NCBI GenBank assembly: GCA_002292815.1
Contig: DBBX01000028.1
Coordinates: forward strand, 267,773 to 331,772
Direction of reading: 5' to 3'
Source: Thiotrichaceae bacterium UBA973
GTDB lineage: Bacteria > Pseudomonadota > Gammaproteobacteria > Eutrophobiales > Eutrophobiaceae
Length of the DNA: 64,000 bases
Shown: piece by piece, positions 27,288 through 34,707 of the stretch
Layout of the letters: every line of letters begins with the position of its first letter
How positions within the stretch are numbered: the first letter of the stretch is position 1
The notes under the pieces: model-generated
Seen by the model: the letters and a program-made list of their open reading frames with translations, nothing else
Databases searched by the model: none
What the model was told of the DNA's origin: nothing
Program-made: the position numbers and the translations under genes

Positions 27288-27346
27288 GTCTGGATAGCCA
27301 CATAACCATCCTCCCCCAAATGTTATGTGTCTCCAGACTTTTTTTT
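27288..27346 (+). terminator. strong terminator with C-rich loop, possible sRNA 3' end
   Basis: Stem made of GTCTGG/CCAGAC and CACATAAC/GTTATGTG with a small internal bulge, followed by TTTTTTTT. The 15-base loop reads CATCCTCCCCCAAAT, an unusual unpaired anti-Shine-Dalgarno-like CCTCC. It ends transcription of the antiporter gene and could release a small RNA. Confidence 0.8.
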
Positions 27347-27438
27347 CGTCAAAAAAATCAGAATTTATCTAATATAAAAACACCTAAAGCAATCAATATT
27401 ATCAATGTTGTAATCCATCTCAGCTAGAAGATAAGTGT

Positions 27439-27849
27439 TCATTGGTTGACCGCCTGATCATCACCACATTTCATATCATATTCACATTTACCAAGGTCAT
27501 CTTCCAGGCAGATTTGTTCGTCATTTTCTGTTAATTTCCAACGACCTGATATTTCCTTGACGCTACAAGGCTGTTTCAGAGGTTTACCATCCAAACGCAA
27601 TAAACTTCTACTTCCAGAATAATAACAAGCTATATACTCAGCCTTATTATTAATTCTGACTGAATATAATTTTTCTACCGATAATACATCTTTAAGTGTT
27701 CGCCGTTCATTTATCGTCCAATCATATTCTCGAGAAATGTTTCTTTCTTTTATTTTCTCAGGTGTTGGACATTGATCAGCAAGCAGAAAGCTGGGGATTA
27801 TTGAAAGAATAATAAAATAGATGTATCGGTATTTGTTAAAATTTTTCAT
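27439..27849 (-). CDS. hypothetical secreted protein
   Basis: Not recognised. From the ATG at 27849 (MKNFNKYRYIYF) it has a signal peptide ending around FLLA, then about 110 mature residues with several cysteines (DQCPTPEK, IACYYSG, QPCSVKE, EQICLEDD, KCEYDMKC), suggesting a small disulfide-bonded periplasmic domain. The frame stays open 24 codons further upstream, but the hydrophobic signal fits the internal ATG. It is divergent from the DUF4404 gene. Confidence 0.6.
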   Translation of the reverse strand: MKNFNKYRYIYFIILSIIPSFLLADQCPTPEKIKERNISREYDWTINERRTLKDVLSVEKLYSVRINNKAEYIACYYSGSRSLLRLDGKPLKQPCSVKEISGRWKLTENDEQICLEDDLGKCEYDMKCGDDQAVNQ

Positions 27850-27932
27850 AGCTAGCTTTATAGTCTTGCAGCCTCTTAAGATAAGATTATACTCAAGTTT
27901 TAGAATAGTTATTATTTTCAAGGGTGTGAATT

Positions 27933-28190
27933 ATGCAAGATAGTCTTAATGAAAAAATCATTTCTCTAAAAAAGGAATTAGAACAAATATCCATCGAAAA
28001 TAGTGATGCAAAAGATCATATCAATGCCCTGATAGAGGAGATTGAAGGCATAAAGGACCAATCTTCAGAAGATAACACTTTTATCATTAATAAATTAAAA
28101 CGATCGATTGAGAATTTTGAAACTGAACACCCAAGGGCAACAGCAATACTTAACGATATCATGGTTACACTAAGTAATATCGGGATTTAA
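27933..28190 (+). CDS. DUF4404 family protein
   Basis: An 85-residue, mostly helical acidic protein without signal or membrane segments. The closing FETEHPRATAILNDIMVTLSNIGI matches the conserved end of the DUF4404 family (HP...L..I...LS.MGI). Function unknown. Single-gene unit, convergent with the DUF938 gene. Confidence 0.75.
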   Translation: MQDSLNEKIISLKKELEQISIENSDAKDHINALIEEIEGIKDQSSEDNTFIINKLKRSIENFETEHPRATAILNDIMVTLSNIGI

Positions 28191-28209
28191 TATGATCAGA
28201 AGTTAGTTC

Positions 28210-28803
28210 CTACTTTATCTTTTTAAACATTAATAAGCGATTATTGGCAGGCATAGCAACATCTTTAAAAAGAGAAAATGAATTGTTTTTTGCTAACGAT
28301 TCTAATTCTTCAAAATCTCTGAGACCACTTCCTGGGTCTCGCTCTTTCAACATATCATCAAAACGGCGGTTACTATCGCTTGTATAGTCATTGTTGTAAT
28401 TGAACGGCCCATAAATCACAAACAAACCATCAGTAGAAAGCTGACTCTTAACGCCTTCGACCATCGCAACGACCATATTCCAATGCATTATATGGCAGGT
28501 GTTTGCTGTAAAAACTCCTTCAAAGCCACTAGTTGGCCATTCATCGCTTTCAACATCGAGTTCAATTGGAAATTCAATATTTGATAAATTACTTTCTTCA
28601 ATCCATTGGCTGATGCCAACATGGTTTTCTATTCGATCACTAGTATGCCAACGCAAAGCCGGCAGATTCTCCGCAAAAAAGACAGCATGCTGGCCTGTGC
28701 CACTACCAATCTCAAGTACATTACGACACAGAATAAAATACGATGATAATTCGTTCAATATGGGGACTTTATTGTTATCACATGCCTGCGAATAAGGTTT
28801 CAT
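28210..28803 (-). CDS. DUF938 family methyltransferase-like protein
   Basis: A 197-residue Rossmann-fold SAM-dependent methyltransferase of the DUF938 group. Motif I VLEIGSGTGQHAVFFAENLP lies near residue 30, and the family pattern W..SD (LRWHTSDR) and IYGPFNYNN follow. The substrate is unknown. It lies upstream of the convergent DUF4404 gene and about 60 bases from the MscS gene on the same strand. Confidence 0.85.
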   Translation of the reverse strand: MKPYSQACDNNKVPILNELSSYFILCRNVLEIGSGTGQHAVFFAENLPALRWHTSDRIENHVGISQWIEESNLSNIEFPIELDVESDEWPTSGFEGVFTANTCHIMHWNMVVAMVEGVKSQLSTDGLFVIYGPFNYNNDYTSDSNRRFDDMLKERDPGSGLRDFEELESLAKNNSFSLFKDVAMPANNRLLMFKKIK

Positions 28804-28863
28804 GATTGTGCTTTAAATTTATAGCAATAATATTTTGAATAGATAAAACCAAAGACGGCTGAA

Positions 28864-30168
28864 CTATTTTTCAGGGTTCAATATCTTAACTACCCGTTGT
28901 GGGAAAGGTATTTCCATATTATTTTCTTTTAGTGCATCCCAGATCATTAGAAGTAAATCTGCTCCAACACGATTTATACCATCATCTATACCTTCCATCC
29001 AAAATTCGATGAGGATGTCTATACCTGAATCACCAAATCCGGCAATCTCAGCATCAGGGCGTTCTTCAATGGGGTATTCAGAACCACTCAATACCTGCGG
29101 GTGACTTGCAACAACTTCTCTCAAAATTTCAAATAACTTGTGCAAGTCAGTTTTATAGGCTACCTGAAATTCAATCGAGTAGCGTTGTTTTTTATTCTTA
29201 TGTGTCCAATTAATAAAGTTAGTGGTAATGAATGTTTCATTCGGGACCATGATGTCTTTACCATCAAAGGTCTCCAAGGTTGTTGAACGCATTTTTAATT
29301 CACGAATAATGCCTGTACGACCATCTTCGAGTTCGATGTAATCGCCAACAGTAATAGAACGATCAAGTAAAATGATAATGCCTGAAATAAAATTTGATGC
29401 GATCGCTTGAAGTCCAAACCCAAGCCCTACACCCAAGGCGCCACCAAAGACTGCTAATGCAGTCAGGTTAATACCCATGACTTGTAGTAACAATAGAAAT
29501 ATTACGACAAATAATGCGACTTCAAATAACTTGGCAAAAACTTCTCGTGTACCAATGTCCAGATCACTCTGGCTTCGAATTATTTGCTGGCCAACCTTAT
29601 TAGAGATGCGTCCCAACCAAAACAGAAAGGAACCAAAAACAATGACTCTAGCTAAATCATATAAGCTGATATTGATATTTCCAAGTTGCATATCAATGGT
29701 ATCAAGGAACATCGTCACATCATCCAACCAACCAAATACTTGCAAAATTGCAATTGGAATCCCAACCCATTTAACCAGTAATTTGATAATCTGTTTTTTT
29801 ATAAAATACGTCATAAAAATATAGAGCAAGGCAATTACGACTAAACCTTGCGCTAATCTTATAAGTCCACTTTGTTGTAAAATTAGTGTGCTTAATTCAA
29901 CAGTGATAGATAGTGTAAGTATGCTAAAAAGAGGAAATAGTAGTTCATCTGTTTTATGAATCGTCTTCCTTATTGAATAAAGAGCTCCCGGTTTGGGTTC
30001 GTTCTTGAGTATTGGGATATATTTCTCAAATAAAGCAGTAAGTGTATATGCGACGGTAATAGCTAACACAATCATTCCGCACTGCGAGTAAAACTGTGGG
30101 CTTGTAGCCCAGTCAAAAAAGCTTAAACCAATTTGGTTAATATATGTTTCCAGATCTTTAATACTCAT
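28864..30168 (-). CDS. MscS-family mechanosensitive channel
   Basis: Inner-membrane protein of 434 residues with about five or six hydrophobic segments (20-260). The pore helix is GLGFGLQAIASNFISGIIILLDRSI, followed by the beta domain (GDYIELEDGRTGIIRELKMRST) and a C-terminal alpha/beta cytoplasmic cage. It should release solutes on hypo-osmotic shock. The extended N-terminus makes it larger than E. coli MscS (286) and closer to the YbdG/YnaI-like proteins. Monocistronic. Confidence 0.9.
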   Translation of the reverse strand: MSIKDLETYINQIGLSFFDWATSPQFYSQCGMIVLAITVAYTLTALFEKYIPILKNEPKPGALYSIRKTIHKTDELLFPLFSILTLSITVELSTLILQQSGLIRLAQGLVVIALLYIFMTYFIKKQIIKLLVKWVGIPIAILQVFGWLDDVTMFLDTIDMQLGNINISLYDLARVIVFGSFLFWLGRISNKVGQQIIRSQSDLDIGTREVFAKLFEVALFVVIFLLLLQVMGINLTALAVFGGALGVGLGFGLQAIASNFISGIIILLDRSITVGDYIELEDGRTGIIRELKMRSTTLETFDGKDIMVPNETFITTNFINWTHKNKKQRYSIEFQVAYKTDLHKLFEILREVVASHPQVLSGSEYPIEERPDAEIAGFGDSGIDILIEFWMEGIDDGINRVGADLLLMIWDALKENNMEIPFPQRVVKILNPEK

Positions 30169-30338
30169 AGTGACTTACATCTCCCGTCATCATCGTCTTT
30201 AAGTAGCATGGATATTTATATCATAATAAAACGAATGCTAATAAACGAGAAGTGAATTACTCAGAGTGTGGTAATGCAGAAAAATGATTAATAATAATTT
30301 ATTTCCTTTACTTATTTCTCAATGCATTGCCTTGATTT

Positions 30339-30935
30339 TTATTTGTAATACCTAACTTGACCAACGACAACGCCCTGAATATGCACACGATCTGCAGGAT
30401 AGATCATCGGCGCCATAGATTGGTTGGCAGGGATTAATTCGACGCGATCACCATGCTTTCGCAATTTCTTTAACGTAGCTTCACCATTATCGATTAAAGC
30501 GACAACGATATCGCCATTATCCGCTGTTGATGATTCTCGAATAATGACAAGATCTCCATTAAAAATACCAGCCTCAATCATTGAATCACCCTTCACTTCG
30601 AGTACATAACGGCCCTCACCCATTAGCATGTCTGAAAAGTTTATTTCTAACTGCTCAGGGATTGCTTCAATAGGCTGACCTGCGGCGATGCGACCCGCAA
30701 AAGGTAAAATAAGTAAACGCCGACTTTGTTCGCCGGTTAAACGAAGTCCTCGCCAACTTCGGCCAGTTCGATGTAAATGTCCCTTTTCTATAAGCGATTC
30801 AACATAACGATGCACAGTGCCTTTAGATTTAATATCAAGTGACTCACCGATTTCAACTAATGTCGGTGCATGACCATGTTGTGTAATATGGCGCGTAATG
30901 CACTGTAAAATTTTTTCTTCTAGACCTGTCAACAT
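30339..30935 (-). CDS. lexA: LexA repressor, SOS regulon
   Basis: Represses DNA-damage genes until RecA triggers self-cleavage. Of 198 residues, the N-terminal winged helix (HAPTLVEIGESLDIKSKGTVHRY) differs strongly from E. coli LexA, whereas the C-terminal peptidase is canonical: cleavage bond Ala85-Gly86 (GRIAAGQP), Ser118 (KGDSM) and Lys156 (ATLKKL). Its own promoter contains two GTTC-N7-GTTC direct repeats, so it is autoregulated through an operator unlike the E. coli SOS box. AAGGAG lies 8 bases before the ATG. Confidence 0.93.
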   Translation of the reverse strand: MLTGLEEKILQCITRHITQHGHAPTLVEIGESLDIKSKGTVHRYVESLIEKGHLHRTGRSWRGLRLTGEQSRRLLILPFAGRIAAGQPIEAIPEQLEINFSDMLMGEGRYVLEVKGDSMIEAGIFNGDLVIIRESSTADNGDIVVALIDNGEATLKKLRKHGDRVELIPANQSMAPMIYPADRVHIQGVVVGQVRYYK

Positions 30936-30940
30936 ACAAT

Positions 30941-30957
30941 GTTCTCCTTACGTTCTC
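30941..30957. promoter_or_regulatory. SOS-box-like direct repeat A before lexA
   Basis: GTTCTC-N5-GTTCTC on the plus strand, i.e. GTTC-N7-GTTC, placed between the predicted lexA transcription start and its ATG and overlapping the ribosome site. Confidence 0.65.
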
Positions 30958-30963
30958 TTTTAC

Positions 30964-30992
30964 AGAATAGAGAACAATAAGAGAACTTTCAA
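30964..30992 (-). promoter_or_regulatory. lexA promoter with SOS-box-like repeat B filling the spacer
   Basis: -35 TTGAAA (30987-30992) and -10 TATTCT (30964-30969), 17 bases apart. The spacer 30970-30986 is exactly GTTCTC-N5-GTTCTC read on the minus strand. A divergent TATAAT (30994-30999, plus strand) sits beside it, so the downstream secreted-protein gene could be under the same repressor. Confidence 0.65.
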
Positions 30993-31083
30993 GTATAATT
31001 TGAAATAATGTAACTTCGGTATGGATAGCGATATGATGCAGGATAACTTAAAGTTACAGCGAAGCCACTGGAGAGAACTAACA

Positions 31084-31530
31084 ATGAAGCACCTATTAAT
31101 CCTGTTAATAATAAACGCGCTTGGGTTTTATTCGGCTTCAATTTCTGCTGATGCTGATGTTGCTAAAAGCGTCATCAACAAAGCTATGAAAGATGGTTTT
31201 ACTGAATTAGAAAAGCAAATTATTGAAACGTATTTCAAGAAAGAGGACACCGAAACCAGCACAAATGAAACTAAAAACAAGAAGAAAGGATTGCCACCAG
31301 GCTTAGCGAAAAAAGAGAAACTTCCACCTGGCTTGGCAAAACAACTCGAAAAAAACGGGACATTGCCTCCTGGCCTGGCAAAACGCAATTTACCTGCTGA
31401 TCTTGAGTCTGAATTACCAGATCCCGTTGAAGGACTAGAAAGGACTATTGTTGATAATGCTGTTGTCCTTGTAGAAAAAGCAACCGGTCGTATCATCGAC
31501 ATTATACAGGACGTTGTTACAGGAAATTAA
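31084..31530 (+). CDS. secreted protein with PPGLAK repeats (CigR/RcnB-like)
   Basis: From the ATG at 31084 (GGAGAG about 8 bases before; an in-frame ATG at 31021 is less likely) the 148-residue product has a signal peptide ending ASISA. A lysine-rich middle carries three copies of LPPGLAK (residues about 65-105), then a C-terminal VLVEKATGRIIDIIQDVV segment. The LPPGLAK/LPPGIAK repeats with this ending are seen in CigR-family periplasmic proteins; exact function unknown. It is divergent from lexA and may share its operator. Confidence 0.65.
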   Translation: MKHLLILLIINALGFYSASISADADVAKSVINKAMKDGFTELEKQIIETYFKKEDTETSTNETKNKKKGLPPGLAKKEKLPPGLAKQLEKNGTLPPGLAKRNLPADLESELPDPVEGLERTIVDNAVVLVEKATGRIIDIIQDVVTGN

Positions 31531-31531
31531 T

Positions 31532-31924
31532 ATGAGTAAAACCAATGATAAATCTAACGAAGACTGGCAACAGGAACTAACTGTTGAAGAGTATGCCATT
31601 TGTAGGCTGAAAGGTACCGAACACGCATTCACTGGGGAATATAATGATTGTAAAGATAAAGGAGTTTATCAGTGCACATGCTGCGGTAATGCATTGTTTA
31701 GTTCTGATGCAAAATATGATTCCGGCTCTGGCTGGCCCAGTTTTTGGGAACCGAATAGAGATACAGTAAAAACTGAATCAGATGATAGTCTGGGCATGCG
31801 ACGGGTAGAAGTTTTATGTCTGGAATGCGATTCTCATTTAGGTCATGTATTTGAAGACGGTCCACAACCAACAGGGTTGCGTTACTGCATAAATTCAGCT
31901 TCTTTAAAACTAAAGAAAGATTAA
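31532..31924 (+). CDS. msrB: peptide-methionine (R)-S-oxide reductase
   Basis: Reduces methionine-R-sulfoxide in proteins. The ATG at 31532 (MSKTNDKSNEDW) follows AGGAA and starts directly after the preceding stop. Zinc-binding CxxC pairs (CTCCGN and CLECDSHLGHVF), the substrate motif SGSGWPSF and the catalytic Cys in RYCINSASL are intact; 130 residues. It follows the PPGLAK-repeat gene without a gap and is probably co-transcribed. Confidence 0.95.
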   Translation: MSKTNDKSNEDWQQELTVEEYAICRLKGTEHAFTGEYNDCKDKGVYQCTCCGNALFSSDAKYDSGSGWPSFWEPNRDTVKTESDDSLGMRRVEVLCLECDSHLGHVFEDGPQPTGLRYCINSASLKLKKD

Positions 31925-32263
31925 TTTCTATTAAGCTGAAAAAATAACTAAACAAGAGTATACAAATGGCACATCGAGATATGACAGAGATGACACGTAT
32001 AGCTTTTCACAAAAACGATCTTGTCATTGAACAGACAAGATGATGGAAGTTGAAGGCAATGCCAAGAACGATACGTTTTAATTAATAATTTAAAACAAAT
32101 TAGTTCTATACGGCGATCGCAGTTTATTCTGCAATACCTTCTGATTCTGCGTAAGTATAATGGCTTACCATATTTATCTTTCTCATAAGTCTTTTATAGA
32201 TGTCCTGTATTATCACTTCTTTTTATCCTTGGCCTGACTCAGTGGTGGTGGTTGATATTGTGA
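31925..32263. other. gap between msrB and the candidate cassette array
   Basis: No recognisable gene. A 25-codon plus-strand frame starting with ATG near 31966 (MAHRDMTEMTRIAFHK) follows a weak AAGAG. Minus-strand fragments ending SQYQPPPLSQAKDKKK (near 32220-32260) look coding-like but have no start. Possibly the worn edge of the array. Confidence 0.25.
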
Positions 32264-32322
32264 ATATAACGCTTCGTCTCAGCGGCTGACACGAGCGCTG
32301 CCTGCCTTGCGTTTGGTTATCT
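32264..32322 (-). repeat. attC-like site 1
   Basis: 59 bp bounded by ATATAAC and GTTATCT (6 of 7 complementary), with an inner imperfect stem (CGCTCGT / ACGAAGCG on the minus strand). It begins just after the stop of the VOC gene. Size and layout fit an integron attC; the end boxes deviate from RYYYAAC/GTTRRRY by one and two bases. Confidence 0.4.
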
Positions 32323-32324
32323 TT

Positions 32325-32819
32325 CTAGTACGCACCCTGTGAATAGGTCAATTCATAACTGTGTGAATAAACCTCAAAGATGAGGCCGAATGGATCTTCG
32401 ACGTAACACATCCTGTATGGCTTTTCTCCGGGATAGTATTCGCGGATAGGCATCCTCTGTTTGCCGCCTTGTGCAACAATTTTTGTTACCAGCCCTTCAA
32501 TGTCCGGGTCCTGAACGCAAAAATGAAAGGTGCTCGTCTTCCAGTACTCAAAGTCTTTTGGGGTTTCATTGTTTTTAAATTCAAACATTTCAACGCCGAT
32601 TTTATCGCCAGTAGACATGTGTGCGATCTTGAAAGATCCCCAGCCCAAACCAAAGACGTCAATACACATTTGTCCAATTGGCGTGTTTGACTCTTCGGTA
32701 ATGACAGTGGGTTCCATTATGTGATACCAGCCCATAACTTCACTGTAAAAATTGGCTGCTTTCTCTACATCTGGGACGGAAATTCCGATATGCGAGAACG
32801 TTCTTGGGTATGTACTCAT
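32325..32819 (-). CDS. VOC (glyoxalase/bleomycin-resistance fold) family protein
   Basis: A 164-residue cytoplasmic protein of the vicinal-oxygen-chelate fold. Family features are the start FSHIGISVPDVEKAANFYSE, a middle His (STFHFCVQDPDI) and the closing DPFGLIFEVYSHSYE with the metal-binding Glu. Substrate unknown; lactoylglutathione lyase-like or dioxygenase-like members cannot be told apart here. It is a single gene flanked by attC-like sites 1 and 2, all cassette genes sharing its orientation. Confidence 0.8.
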   Translation of the reverse strand: MSTYPRTFSHIGISVPDVEKAANFYSEVMGWYHIMEPTVITEESNTPIGQMCIDVFGLGWGSFKIAHMSTGDKIGVEMFEFKNNETPKDFEYWKTSTFHFCVQDPDIEGLVTKIVAQGGKQRMPIREYYPGEKPYRMCYVEDPFGLIFEVYSHSYELTYSQGAY

Positions 32820-32839
32820 TTTAATTCCTTAGTTCTAAA

Positions 32840-32912
32840 AGTTAATGGCACAAGCAAAGGCGCGTATTAGCGCGTCCAGCCTGCAGGGCAATTTTGGCTC
32901 GCCTTGTTAACG
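32840..32912 (-). repeat. attC-like site 2
   Basis: 73 bp bounded by AGTTAAT and GTTAACG. Inner boxes match as an inverted repeat (minus strand CGAGCCAAA against CAAGCAAAG in the complement of the other arm), and a GC-rich central hairpin (GGCGCGT-ATTA-GCGCGTCC) occupies the position of a variable terminal structure. One outer box lacks the expected C. It lies between the cold-shock and VOC genes. Confidence 0.4.
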
Positions 32913-33032
32913 GCTTGAAATTGTATAACTGTGCCCGCAGCAAAGCCACACAACATAAATGCCAAAACAGTACTATTGAAACAGGGAATTAATACCGATT
33001 AAGTACTGGTCTTTTCAGTTGAAGGTCGGTAC

Positions 33033-33395
33033 TTACAGTACGAACTTATCAACCGCTAGAGCAATAACACCAATAAGCGCTAAAAAGCTCAAAACTTTCC
33101 AGGTAGCTACTGAGCTTTCTAGAGACGCTACGCGATCTCCTAAAGAAGCAGGTTTTGCTGCTGGTTTGTTGTTGCTAGAAGGTTTGCTGCTGGCACCGTC
33201 AAGTGGAATAACAGATTCAGCCTGAGGGCCTTTGTCTGAATCTTTGTCGACGAACTTAACGGCTATACCTTTGCGGATAGGGCCATCGCCTTGCCATTCA
33301 CTTTTGTGGAAGAAGAAGTCTTCGCCGTTTTTATCGTCGACAATAAAGCCGAAACCTTTGCGGAAGTCGTAACGTTTAATAATGCCTTTAGCCAT
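33033..33395 (-). CDS. cold-shock-domain protein with C-terminal membrane helix
   Basis: 120 residues. The N-terminal cold-shock domain (1-66) carries RNP1-like KGFGFIV and RNP2-like DFFFH, so it should bind single-stranded nucleic acid. A Ser/Lys/Ala/Pro linker (68-90) leads to one hydrophobic helix (about 97-118: VLSFLALIGVIALAV) near the end, as in tail-anchored proteins. Free CspA-type proteins are about 70 residues and soluble; the membrane tail is unusual. It is a single-gene unit in the candidate cassette array. Confidence 0.85.
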   Translation of the reverse strand: MAKGIIKRYDFRKGFGFIVDDKNGEDFFFHKSEWQGDGPIRKGIAVKFVDKDSDKGPQAESVIPLDGASSKPSSNNKPAAKPASLGDRVASLESSVATWKVLSFLALIGVIALAVDKFVL

Positions 33396-33530
33396 ATTTT
33401 TATCCTTCTCAATCTGTAATGAGGTAATGCTAATGATAGTGAATTCTGCTTCGTTCTTTAAGTGATTGCCAATGATGGCGCTAATACATATTTTTCCAAT
33501 TTAAGTATCCGTTCCATTATGGCTGAAGAT

Positions 33531-33604
33531 AGTTAACGCCTCAATTTGCGACGAGTCTCAGCGAGTCTGGCCACAAAGTCGCAAACAACATTGACCTGTT
33601 ATGT
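33531..33604 (-). repeat. attC-like site 3 (best match)
   Basis: 74 bp bounded by AGTTAAC and GTTATGT, each one base from RYYYAAC/GTTRRRY. Inside are nested inverted repeats TCAAT / ATTGA and TTTGCGAC / GTCGCAAA around an unpaired 22-base loop. This R-L-stem-loop-L-R order is what a folded attC bottom strand requires. It lies between the small membrane protein and the cold-shock gene. Confidence 0.5.
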
Positions 33605-33619
33605 GTGGCTTACGATCAT

Positions 33620-33841
33620 TCATGAGCTTCTCATACGGACTGATTGTACAACTTTTTTAGCTACAAAAATAAATAGTAGTAGCGCTCCCAAAATTAACGC
33701 TAATATCCCCAGTGGCAGAAATAAACTTTCATGAAGCAAACCACTCTCATCGGCGAACTGATAAAACGTGTTTTCTAGAAATAAGAAAGCGGCTCCGACC
33801 AGTAGAAAAAACAACCCAAGAAATAGAAGTTTATATTTCAT
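33620..33841 (-). CDS. small two-helix membrane protein
   Basis: Not recognised. From the ATG at 33841 (AAGGA four bases before) it is about 73 residues: helix 1 LLFLGLFFLLVGAAFLFL, a short acidic periplasmic loop, helix 2 LGILALILGALLLFIFVA and a basic end (KKVVQSVRMRSS). An in-frame ATG lies five codons upstream. Single-gene unit between attC-like sites 3 and 4. Function unknown. Confidence 0.55.
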   Translation of the reverse strand: MKYKLLFLGLFFLLVGAAFLFLENTFYQFADESGLLHESLFLPLGILALILGALLLFIFVAKKVVQSVRMRSS

Positions 33842-33852
33842 ACATTCCTTAC

Positions 33853-33892
33853 ACATAACACCTGCAACAAGGCCGCAGCTTCAGCGTATTGT
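33853..33892 (-). repeat. partial attC-like site 4
   Basis: ACATAAC (33853-33859) is the exact complement of the GTTATGT end of site 3, but the partner box (GTATTGT, 33886-33892) matches at only 5 of 7 and no clear inner stem is seen. Probably degenerate. Confidence 0.2.
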
Positions 33893-34324
33893 CCTAAAAC
33901 CATCGCTCCAAACCAGTGCTCGGTAGCAAGGACCAATCATATCGCTGCACTCAGAGGAATGTACTGCAAGCAAGAGTACTTCCTGCCCATCCATATCCAC
34001 AACTCGCCATCGGTGTGCAAGAAACTCGTATGCTTTTCCATCTACGAGCACCCACAGGAGTGTTCCACCAGAGCCGCCCCACATGGAGGCTGATGTTGAG
34101 CAGGAGAAGTGGGATGCGTCTACAACCTCTTCTGGCCGACCATCACCCGTGAAGTCATGCAACGTGATTGTCTGTTCCGTCGCATTGAATTTGCCACCTT
34201 CGAAACTGCTACATTCGCTTTTGGCCTTCTGGACTATCTCTGTTGCAATAGTCAGGTACTCACCGGCCAGTACGGTTGAGGAAAAACATAGAAGAACAAT
34301 GCTGGCACATAGAATAACTTTCAT
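33881..34324 (-). CDS. hypothetical secreted protein
   Basis: Not recognised. 147 residues with a clear signal peptide (MKVILCASIVLLCFSSTVLAG). The mature part has TLHDFTGDGRPEEVV, a VCBS/FG-GAP-like calcium loop, and paired cysteines (SSFEGG region, FSCSTS, SSECSDMIGPCY), consistent with a periplasmic or extracellular domain. Base composition is visibly GC-richer than the flanking chromosomal genes, suggesting acquisition. Single-gene unit in the candidate cassette array. Confidence 0.6.
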   Translation of the reverse strand: MKVILCASIVLLCFSSTVLAGEYLTIATEIVQKAKSECSSFEGGKFNATEQTITLHDFTGDGRPEEVVDASHFSCSTSASMWGGSGGTLLWVLVDGKAYEFLAHRWRVVDMDGQEVLLLAVHSSECSDMIGPCYRALVWSDGFRTIR

Positions 34325-34351
34325 CTCGAATTTTTCCTATGTGTATATGTC

Positions 34352-34370
34352 GCCTAACGCCTTGTTAGCT
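34352..34370 (-). repeat. collapsed attC-like site 5
   Basis: A perfect RYYYAAC box (GCCTAAC) and GTTAGCT face each other over only five bases. On the minus strand it reads TAACAAGGCGTTAGGC, which looks like the two outer ends of an attC joined without the central hairpin. It overlaps the end of the 34354 gene. Confidence 0.35.
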
Positions 34371-34707
34371 GTAGCGATGAACTAAGCAAGATAAAAAATA
34401 ATGACATGTATAGTGGCACTCTCATGCCCAAAGCGAAATCGTTGCCTGGGCTGCTTAAATATGTGTAGTAATAATAGATTTCACATGCGCATGCTGCAAG
34501 GGCAATAAATGCCGATAAGAAAATAATTCTTTGCTTGCTAGATGACTCTTTGTTTGCGGCACACCATAAGACAGAAACAGTGATACCGGCTATTGCTAAA
34601 ATTGTTGCATTAAATGAAAAACCGCCAAAAATAATCTGGCCGAGCAAATACCCAACCAAACATACAAATAAAATATAGCCTCTTGCTATAGTTCTTAGGA
34701 TTTCCAT
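34354..34707 (-). CDS. small integral membrane protein
   Basis: Not recognised. About 117 residues with four hydrophobic helices (YILFVCLVGYLLGQIIF; ATILAIAGITVSVLWCA; IIFLSAFIALAACACEI; VPLYMSLFFILLSSSL). Starts could be ATG at 34707 or GTG at 34713. The stop falls inside attC-like site 5, a common arrangement in gene cassettes, and ACCTAGC (34712-34718, one base from RYYYAAC) lies just before the start. Function unknown. Confidence 0.55.
   Translation of the reverse strand: MEILRTIARGYILFVCLVGYLLGQIIFGGFSFNATILAIAGITVSVLWCAANKESSSKQRIIFLSAFIALAACACEIYYYYTYLSSPGNDFALGMRVPLYMSLFFILLSSSLQLTRR

Noticed and set aside
31128..31502. Open frame antisense to the PPGLAK-repeat gene
   Set aside because: Mirror of the repeat codons; no ribosome site, and the plus-strand gene has a signal peptide and good start.
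33881..33892. GTATTGT as a full attC outer box at site 4
   Set aside because: Only 5 of 7 bases pair with ACATAAC and no inner stem forms; kept only as a partial site.
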